64,000 nucleotides of DNA from Pullulanibacillus pueri (GCF_014639255.1 NZ_BMFV01000017.1:1-64000), one strand, 5' to 3'; positions 20,226 through 28,490 are shown, numbered from the stretch's first letter. Notes: generated by a model not told the origin, from the sequence alone. Made by a program: numbers and translations.

Positions 20226-21539
20226 TTAAGAGAGAAATGGCAGGAAGATCAGGAAGAGGACAAACAGAACGTACATTAATGGGTGAAGCTCTTTTATTCT
20301 CCCTTTCACAGCCATTGTCACAGGATATACAACAAATCCAAGGGCAATCCCTGTCGTTATACTATAAGTCATTGGCATTGCTGCAATGGTTAAGAAAGCA
20401 GGAATAGCAATTTCAATTTTATTCCATTCGATATTTTTCAATGATGTCGCCATGAGGACACCCACAATAATCAAAGCAGGCGCCGTCACTTGATTCGTAA
20501 TCACATCGAGTAATGGCGAGAAAAATAGTGCGATAAGGAATAAGATCCCTGTAATCACCGAGGCAAACCCTGTCCGTCCACCAGCAGCAACCCCTGATGA
20601 AGACTCTACATAGGCCGTTGTAGAAGAGGTCCCAAGCACACTCCCGACAACGATAGAAGAAGAATCGGCCAACAACGCACGACCGGCTCTCGGAAGCTTA
20701 TTGTCCTTTAAAAGACCTGCCTGATTCGCTACTGCCATTAAGGTCCCGGCTGTGTCGAAGAATCCTACAAACAAAAACGTTAGAACGACAATAATAAGTT
20801 GTAAACTATTGATATCCGGAATATGTGTAACAGCGACCCCAAAAGTCGGTGATAAACTTTGCACATTAGCAAGAACGGCATGTGGTGCATGAATAACCCC
20901 GAAAATAAGACCCACAATTGCGGTTGCGATCATACCGTAGAAAACGGCCGCCTTGACGTTTCTAACGAGTAAAACGATCGTTACCAGAATCCCGAAGAAT
21001 GTAAGCAACACCTTAGGATCAGTGACATCCCCTAAAGCGACCAAAGTACTATCATTATTGACAACAATGCCTGATCCTTGTAGCCCAATAAAAGCAATAA
21101 ACAATCCGATTCCTGCGGCTGTTGCGTGCTTCAAGTTCGCCGGAATGGCATTGATAATTTTTTCACGAATTTTGAAAACCGTAATGATAACGAAGATCAC
21201 ACCCGATATAAAAACACCTGCAAGTGCTGTCTCCCAAGGAATACCGAGCTTAATAACAACTGAATATGTGAAAAAGGCGTTAAGGCCCATCCCCGGGGCA
21301 ATCGCGATCGGATAACGAGCGAGTATCCCCATAATCAGTGTACCAATAGCTGCTGACAAGGCTGTTGCCGTATAAACAGCCCCTTGATCCATCTTCGCAT
21401 CGCCAAGAACAACCGGATTGACAAATAAAATATAGGCCATAGCCAAAAATGTCGTTAAACCAGCAACTGTCTCTTGTGAGAAAGACGTATTTAACTCAGA
21501 AAATCTAAAGTAACGTGCGATAGGATTGCTATCTTTCAT
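20226..21539 (-). CDS. pbuG: guanine/hypoxanthine permease PbuG (NCS2/AzgA-like)
   Basis: This 437-residue proton-coupled purine importer of the NCS2 (AzgA-like) group has 12-14 membrane helices. Conserved blocks are AYILFVNPVVLG, PIAIAPGMGLNAFFTY, HATAAGIGLFIAFIGL, FVGFFDTAGTLM and GTSSTTAYVESSSGVAAGGRTG. The open frame begins at 21587, inside the leader terminator, so I choose the ATG at 21539 (MKDSNPIARYFRF) with AGGGGGAAAAA upstream. PurR boxes and a guanine riboswitch control it, consistent with guanine/hypoxanthine uptake. It lies next to guaA and pur as in B. subtilis. Confidence 0.93.
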   Translation of the reverse strand: MKDSNPIARYFRFSELNTSFSQETVAGLTTFLAMAYILFVNPVVLGDAKMDQGAVYTATALSAAIGTLIMGILARYPIAIAPGMGLNAFFTYSVVIKLGIPWETALAGVFISGVIFVIITVFKIREKIINAIPANLKHATAAGIGLFIAFIGLQGSGIVVNNDSTLVALGDVTDPKVLLTFFGILVTIVLLVRNVKAAVFYGMIATAIVGLIFGVIHAPHAVLANVQSLSPTFGVAVTHIPDINSLQLIIVVLTFLFVGFFDTAGTLMAVANQAGLLKDNKLPRAGRALLADSSSIVVGSVLGTSSTTAYVESSSGVAAGGRTGFASVITGILFLIALFFSPLLDVITNQVTAPALIIVGVLMATSLKNIEWNKIEIAIPAFLTIAAMPMTYSITTGIALGFVVYPVTMAVKGRIKELHPLMYVLFVLFLIFLPFLS

Positions 21540-21593
21540 CACTTTTTCCCCCTTTTTCCCCCATAAAATATTAAGTATCTCTGGCATATTAAA

Positions 21594-21619
21594 AGGCTCT
21601 AGGAATTTTCCTAGAGCCT
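21594..21619 (-). terminator. attenuator terminator of pbuG leader
   Basis: AGGCTCTAGGAA / TTCCTAGAGCCT is a near-perfect palindrome with a 2-base turn, followed by TTTT on the minus strand, between the aptamer and pbuG. Confidence 0.88.
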
Positions 21620-21673
21620 CTCATTACCATATCTTCACATAGGAAAGACCGACTGAAATCAATGCATTCCTAT

Positions 21674-21747
21674 ATCCGATTGTAGTAAAACCATTTACGG
21701 TGGTTTTGTAGAGACTCCCGGGCCCTATTCCCTAGGATTATACGGAT
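21674..21747 (-). promoter_or_regulatory. guanine (purine) riboswitch of pbuG
   Basis: The minus strand shows GTATAATC, the loop GAATAGG, AGTCTCTAC, the loop ACCGTAAA and ACTAC, the conserved purine aptamer core, with C at the specificity position. P1 is unusual: after ACTAC four bases (AATC) seem to bulge before GGAT can pair with ATCC, and one invariant-looking C after TCTAC is A. It is still followed by a terminator and pbuG. Confidence 0.85.
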
Positions 21748-21778
21748 AAAACGATTTAATTCATATAAGTACTTGCCA

Positions 21779-21807
21779 ATTATAACAAGGCAAAAACCAA
21801 CCGTCAA
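21779..21807 (-). promoter_or_regulatory. SigA-type promoter of pbuG
   Basis: On the minus strand TTGACG (21802-21807) and TATAAT (21779-21784) are 17 bp apart. The start site would be about 30 bp upstream of the aptamer. Confidence 0.85.
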
Positions 21808-21810
21808 TAA

Positions 21811-21854
21811 CAAAACGAACACTTTTTTAATAATACCCATTAATGTTCGTATTC
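21811..21854 (-). promoter_or_regulatory. PurR box pair of pbuG
   Basis: Inverted CGAAC cores at 21816-21820 (plus strand) and 21845-21849 (as GTTCG) have AT-rich flanks like the PurBox consensus, about 11 of 13 matches in one arm and fewer in the other. The gap between cores is 24 bp, close to the 22-23 bp of B. subtilis sites. They lie just upstream of the -35 box. Confidence 0.7.
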
Positions 21855-22053
21855 ACTGAAAAACGACAAAATTCTCTTGGCTTCTTAGCTCCGCGCCATT
21901 AGAATTTCCTCTATATTTACTCCTTTTCACCAATCCTCTTTTAAATGATAAAAGGGAGGAATCTTGTCATAGATAAAATGCATTGTAAAACAAAAAAGCT
22001 TCAAATTAGTATATAATGATGTGACGTTGTACGTTGTAACAAGGAGGATGACT

Positions 22054-23244
22054 ATGAAGAAGAAATATCCACTCCCACTTTGGACACTCGTAATAGGGGC
22101 CTTTGCCATCGGCATGACTGAATTTGTCATAATGGGACTCCTCCCTAATGTGGCTGCCGACTTAGATGTCTCCGTTTCCTCAGCTGGACAGTTAATCACC
22201 GGATATGCCCTCAGCGTGGCGATCGGTGGTCCTATTATTGTAATGGTGACATATAAGCTCTCACAGAAAAATGTTTTAATGCTCTTAATGGCTATTTTTG
22301 TCTTAGGTAATTTCTTAAGTGCTATCGCCCCAAATTATGGCTTGTTAATGACGAGCCGAGTGGTGACCGCACTCGCCCATGGCTCATTCTTTGGTATGGG
22401 TGCTATTATGGCTGCGAGTTTAGTGGCGCCTAATCGCCAAGCCAGCGCCATGGCATTAATGTTCTCCGGATTGACCGTGAGTAATATTGTTGGTGTACCT
22501 TTTGGCACATTCGTTGGTCAACATCTGGGCTGGAGAGCAAGTTTCTTCATTATTGCTTTGATTGGCATCGTTGCACTTTTAGGCCTTTATTTTCTCGTTC
22601 CTAAAAAAGAGGCTTCTGAGAAAGCCTCACTTGTTAACGAGCTCGCCGTTCTTAAAAACGGAAGACTGTGGCTCACCTTGCTGATTTCTTTATTTAGTAT
22701 CAGCAGCGTCTTCGCCTTATTTACCTATATTTCACCTATCCTAATGCAGGTCACAGGTTTTCACGAATCCGCCGTTTCCTTGATTTTAGTCATTTTTGGT
22801 GTTGGCGTCACCGTCGGCAATGTTGTTGGCGGCAAGTTAGCGGATTGGCATATAAATAAAGCCATTATCAGTTCACTCATTGTGTTTGAGCTTTTCTTTG
22901 TGCTCCTCTACTTTATGCAATTTAATAAACTGTGGATGGTGCTTGGTGTCTTCCTTTTTGGTGTTATTGCCTTTGCCATGCTACCAAGTCTTCAATATCG
23001 CAGCATGCTGGTGTCTAAAGATGCACCGACTCTTTCAAGCACCTTAAATCAGTCAGCAATGAATGTCGGAAATGCGACAGGCGCATTTGTTGGCGGCCTT
23101 TCTGTCGCTTACTTGCCCTTAAAACATTTAGTGTTCATCGCACCACTATTATCTTTAATCGGCTTTATCTTATTAATCCTACAGCTTTCGATGACTAGAA
23201 AAAAAACTGATCCACTTAGCACCACCGTCTCCAGCGAAATATAA
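22054..23244 (+). CDS. MFS efflux transporter, AraJ/YdhP-like (DHA1)
   Basis: This 396-residue protein has 12 predicted membrane helices and belongs to the DHA1 drug/sugar-efflux branch of the major facilitator superfamily. Family marks are GMTEFVIMGLLPNVAADLDVS in helix 1, SAGQLITGYALSVAIGGP, and SRVVTALAHGSFFG. The B. subtilis purine exporter PbuE is related in type, but the substrate here cannot be assigned. I take the ATG at 22054, seven bases after AAGGAGG; the longer frame starting GTG at 22021 lacks a binding site. A TATAAT lies at 22012-22017 without a good -35. Confidence 0.8.
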   Translation: MKKKYPLPLWTLVIGAFAIGMTEFVIMGLLPNVAADLDVSVSSAGQLITGYALSVAIGGPIIVMVTYKLSQKNVLMLLMAIFVLGNFLSAIAPNYGLLMTSRVVTALAHGSFFGMGAIMAASLVAPNRQASAMALMFSGLTVSNIVGVPFGTFVGQHLGWRASFFIIALIGIVALLGLYFLVPKKEASEKASLVNELAVLKNGRLWLTLLISLFSISSVFALFTYISPILMQVTGFHESAVSLILVIFGVGVTVGNVVGGKLADWHINKAIISSLIVFELFFVLLYFMQFNKLWMVLGVFLFGVIAFAMLPSLQYRSMLVSKDAPTLSSTLNQSAMNVGNATGAFVGGLSVAYLPLKHLVFIAPLLSLIGFILLILQLSMTRKKTDPLSTTVSSEI

Positions 23245-23374
23245 ACGAAACGCTTCCTAAAAAAATAAAAGCCCTCCATTATTCCTAAAAAGGGTTAAGG
23301 GGCGTAATCGGTTTACGGATCCGGAATGCCTTGTGGCTTCCATTCAAAAGGCTGCAAGGTCTTCCTATCACCTT

Positions 23375-23650
23375 TCAAAGTGTGTCGAGGACTCTATCAA
23401 CATCCTTTTCACTCGTGGTTCTTGATGATGTTGGTCGAGTTTTTTGCAAGTAGTCCGTTCGTGCGCAAGTAATACGTTCATGAATTTTTGCAACCTTCAT
23501 CCACTGTTTGCACCAACTTGAACCACCTTGGGTACGTCTAGAAAGAATACGTTGTTCCTTCACTAGCTTCTCTTCGAGTTCAGAGGTCCATTTTGGATGT
23601 GAAAACACTTCTCCTATACTCAAAGTAGCAATTGATTGAAATGCGCTCAC
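23375..23650 (-). pseudogene. IS200/IS605-family TnpB fragment
   Basis: The 91-residue frame contains GEVFSHPKW, LEEKLVKEQRILSRRTQG and KVAKIHERITCARTDYLQK, which match the central region of TnpB (OrfB) proteins. A complete TnpB has about 370-400 residues; the N-terminal third and the C-terminal catalytic and zinc-finger region are absent, and the end (TSSRTTSEKDVDRVLDTL) is out of family register. No TnpA is present. I judge it a decayed insertion sequence. Confidence 0.7.
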
Positions 23651-23778
23651 ATTTGTAATGAAGTTGAAAAAGCCGATAGATTCGCATTCTCATTGTAAAT
23701 TCGAAGCCTAAAAACCTTGTCGAAAAACTCTATTAAGGGAAGGTGTATGTTATAATAGAAATAACAATAGATCGGCTT

Positions 23779-23951
23779 CACATGAGGGATTAGGCACACT
23801 GTAAACCTTCTGTTTGTCTCTTTTGGAGATTTCCCAGGAGGGAGGTGTTGCCAATGGACATACCAACAGCTCTAGGCCTGATGATTTCCTTCGGGCTTTT
23901 AGTGGCCTATATTATGTCCGATAAGAACCACAAAAAATAATCCCTCATGTG
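23779..23951 (+). promoter_or_regulatory. long-range 5'-3' pairing arms of the toxin mRNA
   Basis: CACATGAGGGATTA at 23779-23792 and TAATCCCTCATGTG at 23938-23951 are perfectly complementary over 14 bases and bracket the small toxin frame. In characterised type I toxins of Bacillus (for example BsrG, TxpA) such pairing folds the mRNA and masks the ribosome binding site. Confidence 0.65.
23854..23940 (+). CDS. putative holin-like type I toxin, 28 residues
   Basis: This small frame, MDIPTALGLMISFGLLVAYI followed by MSDKNHKK, has one membrane helix (about residues 4-21) and a charged tail. It matches the 'putative holin-like toxin' pattern of short Firmicutes proteins (typically M..YEAL.LMI.FG......). 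AGGAGGGAGGTG lies just upstream of the ATG. An antisense RNA can be read from the other strand over its 3' end (see next entries). Overproduction of such peptides is expected to damage the membrane; that is inference from the family. Confidence 0.7.
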   Translation: MDIPTALGLMISFGLLVAYIMSDKNHKK

Positions 23952-24080
23952 CTTTGGCTGGGCATTGAGGGATTATTTTCTCTCTTGGCCTAACCCCTCT
24001 TGATGGGGTTCGGTCTATTGTGGCCGCCCACGTTCCAGCGTGCGGCGGTCTTTATTATGATATGGTTGAATCCTTTTTCT
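23925..24080 (-). ncRNA. candidate antisense RNA antitoxin
   Basis: A minus-strand TATAAT at 24087-24092, with a weak -35 (TGTACA) 16 bp upstream, would start an RNA near 24080. It would run into a perfect terminator, AATAATCCCTCA / TGAGGGATTATT followed by TTTT (about 23927-23980). The RNA of about 150 bases overlaps the 3' end of the toxin mRNA, the geometry of TxpA/RatA and BsrG/SR4. Expression is not shown. Confidence 0.55.
24023..24056 (+). terminator. terminator of the toxin mRNA
   Basis: CCGCCCACG / CGTGCGGCGG pairs with one bulged base and is followed by TCTTTATT on the plus strand, downstream of the toxin frame. Confidence 0.6.
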
Positions 24081-24178
24081 ATGCACATTATACCACGAAA
24101 ATCACGTTTGTACACCTCACGGCAGAAACCTTCGACCAGTCATGTAAAATAGTTGGCAGATAAGGAGGCGGGAAGCAC

Positions 24179-24632
24179 GTGACGTTTAAAAAAGCGACTA
24201 TCATTTGTCTCACTCTTTTGTTACTCCTTTTAGGACTATATATGTTAAGCAATTACAGCCAGCTAAACCCAAAACCTAAAGTCGTATTTGTGACCTCTGC
24301 TTCTCACATCTCTCAAAACCAACCATCAAAATTGACTCATTTTAAAATCACAAATCAAAAAGAAGTTCAAAAAATGTATCGTATTCTTATTCATTCACCT
24401 AATGCCCAAAGGTCCTATAAATTGTCCATTAGATAAAAGAATCTAATACAAACTAAATTTTGAAGGCAAGCATAAACAAACAGATATCACGGTTAGCCCT
24501 TCTGGTTGCCAAATCGTCACGATCGATCGAAAGGCACCTCAAACATTAATGAAGAAAAAAGACGCAGAAGCCTTTTGGAAGTTACTCACCAGAAGCTTGA
24601 AGCGCGATGTCGATGTCGATGAGTTAAAATAA
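24179..24632 (+). pseudogene. broken gene for a small membrane-anchored protein
   Basis: The first part (24179-24436, GTG start preceded by GGAGGCGGGAAGCAC) encodes 85 residues with a signal-anchor helix and ends after SYKLSIR. A further frame, YKLNFEGKHKQTDITVSPSG to KRDVDVDELK, follows in another register up to the TAA at 24630-24632. The YKL triplet appears on both sides of the break, suggesting a short duplication with a frameshift. Together they would give about 145 residues. The family is not recognised. Two separate small genes is the less likely alternative, since the second part has no start with a binding site. Confidence 0.55.
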
Positions 24633-24776
24633 CCTTGCAATTTAGCAGAAAGAAACCGTACTGAAGGTCCCCTTCTACTTTATTTATACTTTGGTCCTGC
24701 TTTTAGCTTATATGTTATGGGTATTGGTAAGCCAAACCACCAAGCAATACTCCCTTTGAACAAGAAGCATGACGTA

Positions 24777-25742
24777 CTAAGCTAGACAATATTGTACACC
24801 CTTAGCTAGTTCTTGATCATTAAGATGTTTCCCAATAAATACTATTTCACTTTGTCTTTTTTCGGTATTTGCCCATTCAATACCCTCTGTACCGGCAAAC
24901 AGCATATGAACACCTTGAAAGACAATCCTTCTCTCCAACTGCTTAACATACAGTACCCCTTTATACCGGTACAAATTTTCTCCTTTAAACTGAACTAAAT
25001 AGGCGAACCACTTATTAACTTTATCTAAATCAAGGGGACGATCCTCTTGAAAAACAACAGAAGTAACTAGATCATTATGATGATGGTGATACCCCTCATC
25101 TAGTAATTTAGGTTCTATTTTTAATAAGTGATCTAATTCAAACGTTCTTTTTCCAATCAATTCTTGGATATCTACATTTGTATAACTCGTGTAAATCCGC
25201 TTGGCTTGTGGATTCATTTTTATCAGCTGTTGTTTTAGCTCGTCCTTTTCATCTTCTGTAATCAAATCTGTCTTATTTAAAAGCAAAATATCTGCGAATG
25301 CAATTTGTTGTTGTGGTTCTTCTTCCTTTAGATGTTGCCAGATATGCTTAGCATCCACTATTGTCACCACACTATCAATTTTAAAAGATGCCTCTGTTCG
25401 TTCATCCATTAAGAAGGTTTGTATGACGGGGGCAGGATTAGCCATGCCCGTGGTTTCGATCACGACGCGATCAATGCTTCCCTCTTGCATAATCAAGTTA
25501 TTTAAAATGCTAATTAAATCCCCGCGTACGTTACAGCAAATACAACCTTTGTTAATTTCAATGATTTCTTCCCTCGTCGATACCACCAAATGACTATCAA
25601 TGGACGTATCTCCGAATTCATTGATAATGACTGCCACCTTTTCTTCAGGCATGTCCTTTAACATTTTATTCAATAGTGTTGTTTTTCCTGCCCCTAAAAA
25701 ACCTGTTAAAATCGTTACAAGAATAGGTTGTTCTTGTGACAC
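24777..25742 (-). CDS. CobW/COG0523-family zinc metallochaperone GTPase
   Basis: This 321-residue G3E-family GTPase has Walker A in LTGFLGAGKTTLLNKML, the metal-binding CxCC motif in INKGCICCNVRGD, NKTD for guanine, and a C-terminal CobW_C domain (about 220-315) after a His-rich stretch (YHHHHND). Being downstream of a Zur box and the zinc-free S14 gene, it most likely delivers zinc during starvation, like B. subtilis ZagA (YciC). I place the start at the GTG at 25742, nine bases after AAGGAGG; longer forms overlap the hairpin that separates it from rpsN. Confidence 0.85.
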   Translation of the reverse strand: MSQEQPILVTILTGFLGAGKTTLLNKMLKDMPEEKVAVIINEFGDTSIDSHLVVSTREEIIEINKGCICCNVRGDLISILNNLIMQEGSIDRVVIETTGMANPAPVIQTFLMDERTEASFKIDSVVTIVDAKHIWQHLKEEEPQQQIAFADILLLNKTDLITEDEKDELKQQLIKMNPQAKRIYTSYTNVDIQELIGKRTFELDHLLKIEPKLLDEGYHHHHNDLVTSVVFQEDRPLDLDKVNKWFAYLVQFKGENLYRYKGVLYVKQLERRIVFQGVHMLFAGTEGIEWANTEKRQSEIVFIGKHLNDQELAKGVQYCLA

Positions 25743-25775
25743 CGGTTTTGACCTCCTTGTCATAGAATTCACTTC

Positions 25776-25816
25776 AAAAATAATACAGGAACACAATAGC
25801 TATCATGTTCCTGTAT
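25776..25816 (-). terminator. intercistronic terminator between rpsN2 and the CobW gene
   Basis: ATACAGGAACA / TGTTCCTGTAT forms an 11-bp perfect stem with a 12-base loop, followed by ATTATTTTT on the minus strand. It would lower expression of the GTPase gene relative to rpsN2. Confidence 0.75.
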
Positions 25817-25838
25817 ATCTAATCATTATTATTTGTGA

Positions 25839-26108
25839 TTACCAGCTGGCTTTTTTCACACCTGGTATTTGCCCTTTATGAGCATACTCTCTAAAGGCAA
25901 TACGCGACATGTTGAATTTCCGCATATAGCCACGTGGTCTGCCTGTAATCTCACAACGATTTTTTAAGCGCGTTGGAGAAGAATCTCGTGGCAGTTTACG
26001 AAGTGCATCATAATCGCCTATCGCTTTTAACTCTCTCCTTAAGTCCGCATATTGTTCAACCATTTTCTGGCGTTTTTTTGCTTTTGCAATTTTAGACTTT
26101 TTAGCCAT
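25839..26108 (-). CDS. rpsN: zinc-independent ribosomal protein S14 paralogue (RpsN2)
   Basis: This 89-residue S14 protein lacks the CxxC zinc motifs of the 61-residue zinc-binding S14 and matches the long C-minus type ([55 protein letters not shown]). In Bacillus the C-minus paralogue replaces zinc S14 when zinc is scarce and is repressed by Zur. A near-perfect Zur box over the promoter fits this exactly. Confidence 0.95.
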   Translation of the reverse strand: MAKKSKIAKAKKRQKMVEQYADLRRELKAIGDYDALRKLPRDSSPTRLKNRCEITGRPRGYMRKFNMSRIAFREYAHKGQIPGVKKASW

Positions 26109-26153
26109 TCTGAACTTACCCCTTTCGATGAGTTGGATTAAACTTATTCCTAA

Positions 26154-26170
26154 ATCGTAATAATTACGAT
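26154..26170. promoter_or_regulatory. Zur operator
   Basis: The perfect 17-bp palindrome ATCGTAATAATTACGAT matches the Bacillus Zur consensus (TCGTAATNATTACGA). It begins two bases into the -10 box of the rpsN2 promoter, so zinc-loaded Zur would block transcription. Confidence 0.93.
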
Positions 26171-26197
26171 TATAAACTTAAGTTTTAATAGATGCAA
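26169..26197 (-). promoter_or_regulatory. promoter of rpsN2-cobW
   Basis: TTGCAT (26192-26197) and TATAAT (26169-26174) on the minus strand are 17 bp apart; the -10 overlaps the Zur box. Confidence 0.85.
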
Positions 26198-26231
26198 CTA
26201 TGGTGCTGTTTGTCGGAAAGGGTAAGTCTTA

Positions 26232-26396
26232 TTGCGGAGATTAGTGGTCGCAGATGTGAATCGTTTCCAAAATGCAGGAGAGCAACTGAGTTGAAATGAA
26301 CATATTCAAAAGATGACTGAGCGTCACGAACGCTTGCTCAGTCAGTCGCAACTTACATCCGTTGAGATTGCGGCTGACCAATTGTTCAATGGTTAA
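26232..26396 (+). pseudogene. degenerate short frame with an internal stop
   Basis: One frame reads VVADVNRFQNAGEQLS, an in-frame TGA, then NEHIQKMTERHERLLSQSQL and TSVEIAADQLFNG before a final TAA. Both halves are in register, have a helical, protein-like composition and are followed by a strong plus-strand terminator, so this looks like a gene remnant of about 55 codons. I do not recognise the family. No ATG with a binding site is visible. Confidence 0.4.
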
Positions 26397-26427
26397 GAAT
26401 TAGCCACCTACTTTTGATCGCGATATG

Positions 26428-26489
26428 CTCCCCTTACGGTAGACAGATTAAAAAATAAAAATCTGTTCTACCGTAAGGGGAGTTTTTTT
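26428..26489 (+). terminator. very strong plus-strand terminator
   Basis: CTCCCCTTACGGTAGA and TCTACCGTAAGGGGAG, extended to a 22-bp stem with one bulge, enclose an A-rich loop and are followed by seven T. It ends the unknown plus-strand transcript of the degenerate frame; a remnant of mobile-element ends is possible. Confidence 0.75.
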
Positions 26490-26517
26490 CCTTTGATTTT
26501 ATTCTTTAGAGAAGAAA

Positions 26518-26546
26518 GAGGCGATTACTTTTAGGATAATCGCCTC
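26518..26546 (-). terminator. hairpin downstream of the ArsR-MFS pair
   Basis: GAGGCGATTA / TAATCGCCTC is a 10-bp perfect stem with a 9-base loop, followed on the minus strand by TTTCTTCTC. It is about 250 bp past the MFS stop; between them (26547-26797) I see no gene. Confidence 0.55.
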
Positions 26547-26797
26547 TTAATAATTGGACATACCTAGTATCGTCATATTGCGCAATAACAGTCTTTTTTA
26601 TAATAGGATAAATCTTATTCAACTAAGCATGCGTTACTTTGAAGTACAATTCTTCACAATATAACCCATTTTAATTAATCGGACTTTAATTTTTCATCTG
26701 CATTGAACCATCATCATATTTAATTTGATTTAATTTGATTTCATTGTCTTCCTTCTTCCAAATAAATGCGGAGAAATTTGACTCTTTCGTTGCTCTG

Positions 26798-28126
26798 TTA
26801 AAGAGCCCGATGCCTTCCTAGCTGACGTTTTTGCCCATTTATTAATAATAAGACAATCGATAAGATCAAAATGATAATAAAAAAGATAAAAGTATAACTA
26901 AAATGAGAGAACGAGTTCAAAATACGGCTTGATATAGCCGGTCCGAACGACATACCCAGAAAGTTGATAAGGTTAAATATTCCTAAGCCCATCGCATTTT
27001 TCTCTTTTTCTATCGTTCGCGGAATTTCAATATTGATGGCGACTGTCATCATCGTGAAGCCTATATAGATGGCGAACACGCCAAGCATTGCGGATACAAG
27101 TTGTGTTAAACCAACGCTCGCCAATATGAGGAATCCAATGAGTTGTATGATCGCTGAAAATCCGATGAGTTGCTTACTGTTGATAACATTTAGGCTCTTT
27201 TTGGCAATGAAACTTATCAAAAAGGCCAGGATTGAGATCACGCCTAAAATAAGACCTGTGCTTATAGCAGAAAGATGAAAAAGCTGCGCTGATAATAGTG
27301 GGAATAAGAATACCATACTAACCATTGTTGCGTTATTGACAAAGCTGATTACGATCAACCTGTTATAATTGGATTGTCTAAAAATAGATAAATCGATAAA
27401 TAAATTCAAATCTTTTCGTTTGCCCTGGGCCATTAAACCAACAACTGACATGACCGTTATGATAAGGAGATAGCCATTTAGTTTAACACCTAAAATAAAA
27501 GACACAACGAAAATCAATAATAATAATAATCCGATGAAGTCAAAAGGCCGAGTCTCTTTTTGTCGATTGGTATACCCGGAAGGCATAACCGTAAACAATC
27601 CGACGAGTGTTAGAACGACCAACAGCATCAATAGAAATAAAGAGTGCCAGCCCAATGCATATGTAAAACTGCCACCAAGCAAAAAGCCTATTCCAGAACC
27701 TAGTGATAAACATCCACCAATTAACGTTAAAGCCATATTTCTCTTAGATTCTACCATATATTGATTGGCGGTAATCATTGACAAAGAAATGAAGGCACTG
27801 CCCCCGGCGGATTGTATAATCCGTGCAATGATCACAAAAATATACTGATTGGTTATGGAACCAATGATGGAACCACACACGAACAAACACACACCAAAGA
27901 CCAATAGGGTCTTGAGTTGGAAGTATGAAGCCAATTTACTGTATGTGATGGAACCACAGGCAATGGTCATTGTATATATAATCACAACCCAGCTAATCAT
28001 AGAAGATGTTACCTTTAGTTCTTCTTTCATATCGACAAGTGCAACATTAAACAAAATGGAGTTCATCACTCCTGATAAAACGATGAAACACAAAGTTAAG
28101 ATCAGACCATTATCTTTACTTTTCAT
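26798..28126 (-). CDS. MFS multidrug exporter (TetL/DHA2-like)
   Basis: This 442-residue protein has about 14 hydrophobic helices with the DHA2 pattern of MNSILFNVALVDMKEELKV in helix 1, YTMTIACGSITYSKLA, and RIIQSAGGSAFISLSMI, resembling tetracycline/quinacrine exporters of the TetL/QacA kind. The substrate is unknown. The ATG at 28126 follows GGGGAG by eight bases; the longer frame starts 11 codons upstream without support. It lies 70 bp after an ArsR-type regulator gene and is probably co-transcribed and controlled by it. Its AT content is higher than that of the pur genes, which may point to transfer. Confidence 0.8.
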   Translation of the reverse strand: MKSKDNGLILTLCFIVLSGVMNSILFNVALVDMKEELKVTSSMISWVVIIYTMTIACGSITYSKLASYFQLKTLLVFGVCLFVCGSIIGSITNQYIFVIIARIIQSAGGSAFISLSMITANQYMVESKRNMALTLIGGCLSLGSGIGFLLGGSFTYALGWHSLFLLMLLVVLTLVGLFTVMPSGYTNRQKETRPFDFIGLLLLLIFVVSFILGVKLNGYLLIITVMSVVGLMAQGKRKDLNLFIDLSIFRQSNYNRLIVISFVNNATMVSMVFLFPLLSAQLFHLSAISTGLILGVISILAFLISFIAKKSLNVINSKQLIGFSAIIQLIGFLILASVGLTQLVSAMLGVFAIYIGFTMMTVAINIEIPRTIEKEKNAMGLGIFNLINFLGMSFGPAISSRILNSFSHFSYTFIFFIIILILSIVLLLINGQKRQLGRHRAL

Positions 28127-28196
28127 CCTTTTTTCTCCCCTTGTTTGTTTTATAGTCATAAAACATTAGAACTATTTATTAAAAAAAGTGACCACA

Positions 28197-28484
28197 TCAG
28201 AGTGTAGTCAAGAATCCTGGTAAATAACGATCAAACATCTCTTTATTTAGTGTGACATACTTCGTTACCCCTTCACGTTCAATCGACACTAATTGTGCGT
28301 CGGATAAAATTTTTAAATGATACGAACCATTTGACTTACTGATCCCTAAACTCCTTCCAATATCCGAACACATAGGACGATTTTTCTCGCGAAATAGTAA
28401 GCGAATCATACAAATTCTTTTTTCATCTGCCAACGCATTAAATACCTTAATACGCTGCTGGTCATCTGATTGTTTTAATATCAT
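28197..28484 (-). CDS. ArsR-family winged-helix regulator, probably leaderless
   Basis: This 95-residue ArsR-type winged-helix protein has IKVFNALADEKRICMIRLLF, the recognition helix in GRSLGISKSNGSYHLKILSDA, and a wing with REGVTKYVTLN. There is no cysteine metal site of the ArsR/SmtB kind, so the signal is unknown. The ATG at 28484 lies only six bases after a TATAAT box, so the mRNA would start at or next to the ATG. An upstream TTG start at 28499 would lie inside that box and is rejected. Confidence 0.82.
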   Translation of the reverse strand: MILKQSDDQQRIKVFNALADEKRICMIRLLFREKNRPMCSDIGRSLGISKSNGSYHLKILSDAQLVSIEREGVTKYVTLNKEMFDRYLPGFLTTL

Positions 28485-28490
28485 AAAACT

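Noticed and set aside
23245..23374. Riboswitch-like sequence with GGTTTACGG downstream of the MFS gene
   Set aside because: It looked like an inverted purine-aptamer loop, but no other aptamer elements are present and it lies at 3' ends of two convergent units.
24633..24776. Possible small membrane peptide (PFYFIYTLVLLLAYMLWVLV)
   Set aside because: The frame has no ATG, GTG or TTG start with a binding site before the hydrophobic part.
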